Source of the DNA: Streptomyces sp. RerS4
GTDB lineage: Bacteria; Actinomycetota; Actinomycetes; Streptomycetales; Streptomycetaceae
DNA: 64,000 nucleotides
Direction of reading: 5' to 3'
Assembly (NCBI RefSeq): GCF_023515955.1
Contig: NZ_CP097322.1
Span: 3,495,501 to 3,559,500 of the forward strand
Positions within the stretch are counted from its first letter, which is position 1. The number at the start of each line of letters is the position of its first letter. The notes under the pieces were generated by a model, which made no database searches, had not been told where the DNA came from, and saw nothing but the letters and a program-made list of their open reading frames with translations. This document shows positions 58,503 to 64,000 of the stretch, one piece after another. The position numbers and the translations under genes are program-made.

Positions 58503-59749
58503 GCAGCCTGCGCTGGAAGATCGCCCTCACCACGACCCTGGTGTGCTGCCTGGTCGCCGCCGCGCTGGGGATCCTGGTGCACAACGTGACCGCCCACCAG
58601 ATCGTCGGGGAGGTCCGCAAGGACGCCGACCGGGACCTGGACCACGCGCTGAGCCACTACGAGTACGGCACCGCGCACGGCGACCTGAACGTCGCCCTGG
58701 ACCCGCCCGGCCTGCCCCCGCCGCTGAAGGCCCTCGTCGCGCGCGGCCGCACCGGCAGCATGGTCGGCCGGCGCGGCGACCAACCCGTCATGTGGGCCGC
58801 CGGCCCCGCCGACGGGAAGGCCCTCGCCGTCTGGATCCCGTACGAGAGCACCCGCACGCGGCTGCGCGACATCGACGCCGCCATCCTGGCCTCCTCCGCG
58901 CTCGCGGCGGGTGTGGTCGCCCTGGCGGGCCTCTTCCTCGCCAACCGGATCAGCCGCCGGCTCACCACCACGGCCGCCGTGGCCCGCCGCATCACCTCCG
59001 GGGACCTGGACGCCCGGGTGGGTCTGCGCGCCACCGACGACGGGCCGCGCCCGCCCCGCTACCGCGACGAGGTACGGGACGTCGCCCAAGCCCTGGACTC
59101 GATGGCCGCCTCGCTCCAGGGGCGGCTGGAGGCCGAGAAACGGTTCACGGCCGACGTCGCCCACGAACTGCGCACCCCCCTGACGGGATCGCTGGCCGCC
59201 GCCGCGCTGCTCCCCGAGGGCCGCCCCAAGGAGATGATCGTCGACCGGCTGAAGGCCCTGCACCGGCTCACCGAAGACCTGCTGGAGATCTCCCGGCTGG
59301 ACTCGGGCGTGGAACGGGCCGACCTGGCCCGGGTGGAACTGGGCCCCGCCGTGCGGCGGGCCGTCGCCGCGACCGGGCTGCCCGCCGAAGTCCGGGTCGT
59401 ACGGGACATCGTCGTGCTCACCGACCGGCGCCGGCTGGACCGGATCCTGGCCAACCTGCTGGTCAACGCCGACAAACACGGGCGGCCACCGATCGAGGTG
59501 ACCGTGGAGGGGCCGGTGGTGGTCCTGCGCGACCACGGACCGGGCTACCCGCCCGAGCTGATCGAACAGGGTCCGCAGCGTTTCCGCACCGGCGACCCCG
59601 GACGCGGTCGCGGACACGGGCTGGGCCTGACCATCGTGATGGGCCAGGCGGCCGTCCTGGGGATCGAGCCGGTCTTCTCCAACGCCCCCGACGGAGGCGC
59701 CGTGACGACGCTCCGGCTGCCCGTCGGACGCCTGACGGACGAGGACTGA
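58499..59749 (+). CDS. Sensor histidine kinase without an adjacent response regulator
   Basis: The 416-aa kinase has a first helix (IALTTTLVCCLVAAALGILV), an extracytoplasmic loop (about 30-125), a second helix (ILASSALAAGVVALAGLFLA), HAMP (RRLTTTAAVARRITSGDLDA), HisKA with the acceptor histidine in FTADVAHELRTPLTG, and HATPase (NLLVNADKHGRPP, DHGPGYP, GHGLGLTIVMG). ATG 58499 (ATGA overlap) is preferred to ATG 58490. Its neighbours are FUSC/lipoprotein and PhoX genes; no receiver gene is near, so it is an orphan in this window. Confidence 0.9.
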   Translation: MSSLRWKIALTTTLVCCLVAAALGILVHNVTAHQIVGEVRKDADRDLDHALSHYEYGTAHGDLNVALDPPGLPPPLKALVARGRTGSMVGRRGDQPVMWAAGPADGKALAVWIPYESTRTRLRDIDAAILASSALAAGVVALAGLFLANRISRRLTTTAAVARRITSGDLDARVGLRATDDGPRPPRYRDEVRDVAQALDSMAASLQGRLEAEKRFTADVAHELRTPLTGSLAAAALLPEGRPKEMIVDRLKALHRLTEDLLEISRLDSGVERADLARVELGPAVRRAVAATGLPAEVRVVRDIVVLTDRRRLDRILANLLVNADKHGRPPIEVTVEGPVVVLRDHGPGYPPELIEQGPQRFRTGDPGRGRGHGLGLTIVMGQAAVLGIEPVFSNAPDGGAVTTLRLPVGRLTDED

Positions 59750-59770
59750 CGGGAGTTGACCGAAACGACC

Positions 59771-59802
59771 CGGGGTCGTGTTTCACGTGAAACACGACCC
59801 CG
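59771..59802. terminator. 32-bp perfect palindrome between convergent genes (contains parS)
   Basis: CGGGGTCGTGTTTCAC is joined to its exact complement GTGAAACACGACCCCG. It lies between the kinase stop (59749) and the PhoX stop (59833). As RNA it forms a long hairpin in either direction, a bidirectional terminator with parS in its centre. Confidence 0.85.
59780..59793. other. parS: parS site, perfect, within a terminator palindrome
   Basis: GTTTCACGTGAAAC matches the Streptomyces parS consensus exactly. It is 7.7 kb from the previous parS and 11.7 kb from the first. Confidence 0.93.
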
Positions 59803-59832
59803 GGCACTCAACTGACCCCGCTCATCGGTGCA

Positions 59833-61917
59833 TCAGACGCCGATGTTCTTGCCGTCCTTGCGCCACACCGACACGACCGCCGGGCGGACCAACTTGCCGG
59901 GACCGTCGGGCCACACCGACTGCGGCTTCTCGACGGACGCGCCGTCGATCTCGCCCGGGTGCTGGACGGCGACCAGGACGCGCTTGTCCTGGATGATCGG
60001 ACCGCAGGTCTCGGCGCCGCGCGGCACGGTCAGGAACTGCTTCAGCTCACCGCGACGGTCACCGGCGGTCGCGACGCCGAACAGGCCGTCGTGGGAGCCG
60101 AGCTGGTTGCCGTCCGTGGAGATCCACAGGTTGCCGTGCGGGTCGAAGGCCACGTTGTCCGGGCAGGAGATCGGGCTGACCTTGTCCTTCGGGAAGCCCG
60201 CGAAGTAGGTCGCCGGGTCGTTCGGGTCACCGGCGACCAGGAAGAGCCGCCAGGCGAAACCGTCGCCGGCCGGGTCGTCGAAGTTCTCGGCGAGCTCCAG
60301 GATCTGGCCGTGCTTGTTCAGGTTGCGCGGGTTCGGCTCGGTGGCGCCTTCCTTGCCCGGCTTGCCGCGGTCGGTGTTGTTCGTCAGCGCGACGTAGACG
60401 CGGCCGGTGCGCGGGGACGGCTCGACGTCCTCGGGGCGGTCCATCTTCGTGGCGCCCACCTTGTCGGCGGCCTGACGCGTGAAGACGTAGACCTCCTCGG
60501 CGGTCATGCCCTCGACGTGCGAGACGTTGCCGGTGGCGAGCTTGATCCAGACGCCGCTGCCGTCGAACTCGCCATCGGCGGGGAGCTTGCCGCTGCCGTC
60601 GATCTCGGCGGCCGGGGCGTCACCGGTGAGCTTGGCGACGTAGAGGGTGCCCTCGTCGAGCAGCGTCAGGTTGTGCTCCTTCGCCGCGCGCGAGTCGCCC
60701 TTCATCATCCGCTTCGAGGAGACGAACTTGTAGAAGTAGTCGAAGCGCTCGTCGTCGCCCATGTAGACGACCGGACGGCCGTCCTCGGTCAGACGGGGCT
60801 GCGCGGCCTCGTGCTTGAAGCGGCCGAGCGCGGTGCGCTTGCGCGGGACGAAGTTCGGGTCGTACGGGTCCAGCTCGACGACCCAGCCGAAGCGGTGCGA
60901 CTCGTTGGGCTCCTGCGCCACGTCGAAGCGCTTGTCGAAGCGCTCCCACTTGCGCTCGGTCTCGCCGCCGGCCACGCCGTAGCGCTTCAGGCGGGCGGCG
61001 GCGACCGGGTCGGTGACCTTGCCGGCGTTGCCGAAGTACTGGTTGAAGTTCTCCTCGCCGTGGAGGGTGGTGCCCCACGGGGTGGTGCCGCCGGCGCAGT
61101 TGTTCAGCGTGCCGAACACCTTGGTGCCGGTCGGGTCCACGGAGGTCTTCAGGAGCGCGCCGCCGGCGGCCGGGCCGCTCATGCGGAACTCGCTCTTGGT
61201 GTGCAGGCGCCGGTTGAGCTGGTGGCGGGTGACCGCGGTCAGCTTGCCGCTGCGGTGGTCCTCCTGGACGACGACCACGGACAGGCCGTGCGCGGCCCAG
61301 GCGATCTCGACCTGCTCGCGGGTCGGGTTCGCCGGGTCGTAGCCCTTGAACATGAGCATCTCGTCCGTGTACTCGTGGTTCGCCACGAGCAGCTGTTGGC
61401 GCTCGTAGTGGCCGCCGAGCGGGAGGAGGCTCAGGAAGTCGTTGTTGTAGCCGAACTGACCGGCCTGCGCGGCGGCGGTCTGCTTGTCCGGGTTGAAGCC
61501 GGGGGCGCCCTTGACGATCGGGTCGCCCCAGCGGATGACCACGTTCTGCTCGTGGCCCTCGGGGACGGTCACCTTGTCGTCCGTGTTCGGCGCGACGGGC
61601 TTGAAGCGCAGGCCACGGGCGGCCTCGCCGGCGCGCTTCGCGGCGTCGGCGGAGTCGGCCGGGGCGGCGGTGGCGCTCTGGCCACCACCCGCGCCGACGG
61701 TGAGGGCGGTGCCGGCCGCCGTCGCGACGGTGACGACGGCGGCGGAGCGCAGCATCGACCGGCGGGAGTAGGCGCGGGCTATGACGTCACCGGCGTACTC
61801 GTTGTCGCTGGTGTTGGGCACCTCGTGGAAGCAGGCGTCTCCACAGCGGTAGCGGCAGGTGAGAGCGGAACGGCCGCTCCCATGCGGGTTGCCGAGAAGC
61901 GGCAGGAGCTTGCGCAC
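59833..61917 (-). CDS. phoX: PhoX-family alkaline phosphatase (DUF839), Tat-exported
   Basis: The 694-aa protein has a twin-arginine motif SRRSMLRSAAVVTVATAAG at about residues 51-69, preceded by an extended Cys-containing N-terminus. The PhoX/DUF839 domain shows LLVANHEYTDEMLMF, NNCAGGTTPWGTTLHGEENF, RFGWVVELDPYDP, DRPEDVEPSPRTGRVYVALT and SCPDNVAFDPHGNLWIST. PhoX enzymes hydrolyse phosphate esters outside the cell with Ca2+ and Fe cofactors. GTG 61917 is preceded by CCGGAGGA. A PHO box lies about 90 bp upstream, so PhoP activation under phosphate limitation is expected. Confidence 0.93.
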   Translation of the reverse strand: MRKLLPLLGNPHGSGRSALTCRYRCGDACFHEVPNTSDNEYAGDVIARAYSRRSMLRSAAVVTVATAAGTALTVGAGGGQSATAAPADSADAAKRAGEAARGLRFKPVAPNTDDKVTVPEGHEQNVVIRWGDPIVKGAPGFNPDKQTAAAQAGQFGYNNDFLSLLPLGGHYERQQLLVANHEYTDEMLMFKGYDPANPTREQVEIAWAAHGLSVVVVQEDHRSGKLTAVTRHQLNRRLHTKSEFRMSGPAAGGALLKTSVDPTGTKVFGTLNNCAGGTTPWGTTLHGEENFNQYFGNAGKVTDPVAAARLKRYGVAGGETERKWERFDKRFDVAQEPNESHRFGWVVELDPYDPNFVPRKRTALGRFKHEAAQPRLTEDGRPVVYMGDDERFDYFYKFVSSKRMMKGDSRAAKEHNLTLLDEGTLYVAKLTGDAPAAEIDGSGKLPADGEFDGSGVWIKLATGNVSHVEGMTAEEVYVFTRQAADKVGATKMDRPEDVEPSPRTGRVYVALTNNTDRGKPGKEGATEPNPRNLNKHGQILELAENFDDPAGDGFAWRLFLVAGDPNDPATYFAGFPKDKVSPISCPDNVAFDPHGNLWISTDGNQLGSHDGLFGVATAGDRRGELKQFLTVPRGAETCGPIIQDKRVLVAVQHPGEIDGASVEKPQSVWPDGPGKLVRPAVVSVWRKDGKNIGV

Positions 61918-62007
61918 GAGGTGTCCTCCGGTAAGTGCACGGCGCCGACAACGTGTCGGTGGAATCCAGCCGCGACGCTAGGCCGGGGTTGCGCCGATGT
62001 GGCGGCG

Positions 62008-62029
62008 TCGGGATGAACGCTGGATGAAC
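62008..62029 (-). promoter_or_regulatory. PHO box upstream of phoX
   Basis: On the minus strand two 11-bp direct repeat units, GTTCATCCAGC (62019-62029) and GTTCATCCCGA (62008-62018), follow each other exactly. This is the PhoP-binding arrangement of Streptomyces (consensus GTTCACC-type units). Confidence 0.85.
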
Positions 62030-62211
62030 CCGGCACGGCGGAGGGGCAGTTCGTCGTGAAGCACCGGTTCGCTGTAGGGCTGGGCGCCACGAAAGGCGCC
62101 CCTGCCGAAGTTCCAGCCAAGGGGCCGATAACCTTACGTGTCCACTCTGGGCAGGGATCAACCGCGCAGCACGGACAAATGACGCACGCACTCATGCGAA
62201 AGGCCTGGCTC

Positions 62212-63825
62212 ATGGGTATTCGGAGCTTGTTGCGCAAGGTGTTCGGCCGGTCATCGGAACCGGTTCCCGAGACGTCGGACGCCTCTTCCGCCGCCGTACC
62301 GAACCAGGCGGAACGCACCCCCCTGGACGCGGCGGCCGAGCTGGTGGCGGCGTCTTTCGACAACCCGACCGTTCCGCCGCAGTCCGCACCGCGCGACCGC
62401 GAACCGGGGACGCTGCTCACCGCCCCGGCGACCACCTCGGACCCCACGGTCCCCGAGGCCCGTCGCCCGGTGCCGCCGGCGACCCCCCGCCCCGCCCCGG
62501 CGCCCGCCGAGGCGCAGTCCTCCCCCGAACCGGTGGCCGAGCCGGCCGAAGAAGCCGAGCCGAGGCCTGTCGCCGCCGAAGCGGAACCGGAAGCCGAGCC
62601 CGTGGCCGCCGCCCCCGAGCCCGTGGCCGTCGCCCCCGAGCCCGAGCCGCAGGCCGAAGTCCAGCCCGCAGCCGACCCGGAACCCGAGCCCGAGCCGCAG
62701 GCCGAAGTCCAGCCCGCAGCCGACCCGGAACCCGAGCCGGAGCCCGAGCCGCAGCCCGCAACCGTGGCCGCCGAAGCGGAGCCCACCCCCGAGCCGGAGG
62801 CAGCCGCCGAGCCGGCCGAGGAAACCGTCGTCCCGGCGGAGCCCGTAGCCGCCGAAGCGGCACCGGAAGCCGAAGTCGTCGCCGCCGCGCCCGAGCCCGA
62901 GCCGCAGGCCGAAGTCCAGCCCGCAGCCGACCCGGAACCCGAGCCGCAGCCCGCAACCGTGGCCGCCGAAGCGGAACCCACCCCCGAAGCCGAGCCCGAA
63001 GTCGAGCCCGAGCCCGTGGCCGTCGCCCCCGAGCCCGAAGTCGAGCCCGAGCCCGCAGCCGTCGAAGCGGAAGCCGACGCGGACGCGGACACCACCGACG
63101 CCGACACCAACTCCGACGTCGACCTCGACGTCGACGTCGACGTCGACCTCGACGTCGAGCCCCAAGGCCCCGCCCTCACCGCGGCAGCGGTCCGGCGGCG
63201 GGCGCCCGGGGTTTCGGCGGCGTACAAGGCCGCCGGACAGGTGCTCCGGACCAAGGGCAAGGCGGGGGCCCGCGCCAAGGTGTACCTGGTCCTCGACCGC
63301 TCAGGCTCGATGCGCGGCTTCTACAAGGACGGCAGCGCCCAGTACCTCGCCGACCACGCCCTCGGCCTGGCCGCGCACCTCGACGAAGAGGCCACCGTCC
63401 ACACGGTGTTCTTCTCCACGGAGGTGGACGGCGCCGCCGAGCTGACCCTCGACGCCCACGACGCCACCTGGGTCGAGGCCCGCCACGGCGAGCTCGGCCG
63501 GATGGGCCGCACCAGCTACCACGTCGCCGTGGAAGCGGTCCTGGAGCGCTACCGCAAGGACGGCGGCACCGGCCCGGCCCTGGTCGTCTTCCAGACGGAC
63601 GGCGCCCCCGACAACCGTCAGCCCGCCCGGCAGGCGATCGCCGACGCCGAGTCCTCCGCGCCGGAGGTGTTCTGGCAGTTCGTCGCGTTCGGCGACGACG
63701 ACGCCAAGGCGTTCGACTTCCTGCGCAAGCTGGACGCCGAGAACGCCGGGTTCTTCCACGCCGGCCCCACCCCCACCGAGCTGACCTCCACCGCGCTCGC
63801 GAAGGGCCTCCTGCAGCGCTTCTGA
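62212..63825 (+). CDS. VWA-domain protein (TerF/TerY-like) with long repetitive acidic linker
   Basis: The 537-aa protein has a conserved N-terminus ([19 protein letters not shown]), a disordered Pro/Glu/Ala region (about residues 95-320), an Asp-rich stretch ([14 protein letters not shown]), and a C-terminal von Willebrand A domain (about 345-537). The MIDAS motif DRSGSM is present, with T in GRTSYHV and D in [10 protein letters not shown]. Tellurite-resistance-type VWA proteins with the same fold act with TerD proteins. The linker repeats arise from 48-bp DNA repeats. ATG 62212 is preceded by AAAGG; ATG 62194 is an alternative. Confidence 0.85.
   Translation: MGIRSLLRKVFGRSSEPVPETSDASSAAVPNQAERTPLDAAAELVAASFDNPTVPPQSAPRDREPGTLLTAPATTSDPTVPEARRPVPPATPRPAPAPAEAQSSPEPVAEPAEEAEPRPVAAEAEPEAEPVAAAPEPVAVAPEPEPQAEVQPAADPEPEPEPQAEVQPAADPEPEPEPEPQPATVAAEAEPTPEPEAAAEPAEETVVPAEPVAAEAAPEAEVVAAAPEPEPQAEVQPAADPEPEPQPATVAAEAEPTPEAEPEVEPEPVAVAPEPEVEPEPAAVEAEADADADTTDADTNSDVDLDVDVDVDLDVEPQGPALTAAAVRRRAPGVSAAYKAAGQVLRTKGKAGARAKVYLVLDRSGSMRGFYKDGSAQYLADHALGLAAHLDEEATVHTVFFSTEVDGAAELTLDAHDATWVEARHGELGRMGRTSYHVAVEAVLERYRKDGGTGPALVVFQTDGAPDNRQPARQAIADAESSAPEVFWQFVAFGDDDAKAFDFLRKLDAENAGFFHAGPTPTELTSTALAKGLLQRF
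62644..62950 (+). repeat. 48-bp coding repeats in the VWA gene linker
   Basis: A 48-bp unit beginning GAGCCGCAGGCCGAAGTCCA occurs in tandem at 62644 and 62692 and again at 62899. The following block (GAGCCGCAGCCCGCAACC...) is duplicated at 62746 and 62941. They encode [20 protein letters not shown] repeats. Confidence 0.85.
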
Positions 63826-63833
63826 GGCCGTTC

Positions 63834-63883
63834 ACGCCGAAGGCGGCGCCCCCTCCACCCGGAGGGGGCGCCGCCTTCGGCGT
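63834..63883 (+). terminator. Very strong terminator after the VWA gene
   Basis: A perfect 23-bp stem (63834-63856 with 63861-63883; arms begin ACGCCGAAGGCGGCG and end CGCCGCCTTCGGCGT) closes on the tetraloop ACCC. It lies between the plus-strand VWA gene and a convergent minus-strand gene, so it probably serves both. Confidence 0.93.
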
Positions 63884-63899
63884 TACGGAAACAAGGGCG

Positions 63900-64000
63900 T
63901 CAGCCGCGCGGCGACCCGGCGTCCGGCACGACCGCGTCCGACACCGGACGCTCCGAGGGGGCGGCCTTCGTCTCGACCGGCTTGCGCAGCGCGATGTTCA
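63900..64000 (-). CDS. C-terminal end of a gene running past the window edge
   Basis: The minus strand reads NIALRKPVETKAAPSERPVS then DAVVPDAGSPRG and TGA at 63900-63902. The tail is disordered and acidic-proline in style. It converges on the VWA gene and ends just after the shared terminator. Too little is visible to name the product. Confidence 0.5.
   Translation of the reverse strand, partial: NIALRKPVETKAAPSERPVSDAVVPDAGSPRG

Overview
The window is about 72% G+C, with GTG starts, 4-bp start/stop overlaps, many TetR/ArsR regulators and families typical of Streptomyces (DUF5994, SCO5918 family, DUF1206, factor-independent uricase, Tat-exported PhoX). It is almost certainly a Streptomyces (or close relative) chromosome. 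Three ParB-binding parS sites between 48 and 60 kb suggest the right end lies in the origin-proximal parS-rich zone. No rRNA, intact tRNA, integrase, transposase gene or CRISPR array was found.

Left part (1-14.6 kb). It opens with wreckage: a multiply broken HTTM membrane gene, the 3' end of its usual DUF5819 partner, and an XRE/DUF5753 regulator fused to that stump. A 5'-truncated MerR gene and a cold-shock gene follow. A compact Asp23/Gls24-AmaP envelope-stress cluster occupies 3.1-6.8 kb. Then come membrane genes (hemolysin III/PAQR, DUF1206, YihY), an RsbU-like PP2C phosphatase, a divergent DUF5994 pair, and small genes and fragments.

Arsenic region (14.9-21.7 kb). Two modules lie side by side. 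The first has an MFS exporter and a Cys-tailed flavoprotein, divergent from an ArsR (CgArsR-type cysteines) and an ArsN1-like acetyltransferase. The second has ArsR, aquaglyceroporin and ArsO, divergent from arsenate reductase ArsC. Scars of a tRNA-Gly(CCC) 3' half occur at 10.0, 21.75 and 23.2 kb, suggesting past site-specific integration.

Middle (22-35 kb). An SDR, an NDH-2-like oxidoreductase coupled to a SigJ-type sigma factor, a membrane-protein gene that lost its first helix, and a CBS gene overlapping an ArsB/NhaD transporter lead to a cold-shock block (CspA, DEAD-box helicase, CBS protein, SCO5918 protein). A roughly 650-bp noncoding region with 16-bp tandem repeats and several hairpins then precedes an intact MerR gene, which overlaps an FAD monooxygenase tail-to-tail. 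That monooxygenase is divergent from its probable TetR regulator.

Right part (35-64 kb). A Tat-exported peptidoglycan amidase is followed by a DesK-type kinase/regulator pair and an FtsX-type ABC exporter. The kinase gene carries a 76-bp MITE inserted in frame. Several enzyme/TetR pairs follow, one beside a MazG-like gene that has lost its catalytic motif. The rest holds a TOBE regulator, a class III aminotransferase and uricase, membrane proteins (one looks like a GC-chimera), FUSC, a lipoprotein/orphan-kinase pair, PhoX with a PHO box, and a VWA protein with a long repetitive acidic linker.

Overall the stretch is accessory-rich: regulator/enzyme pairs are interleaved with at least nine visibly truncated or deleted genes, tRNA scars and a MITE.
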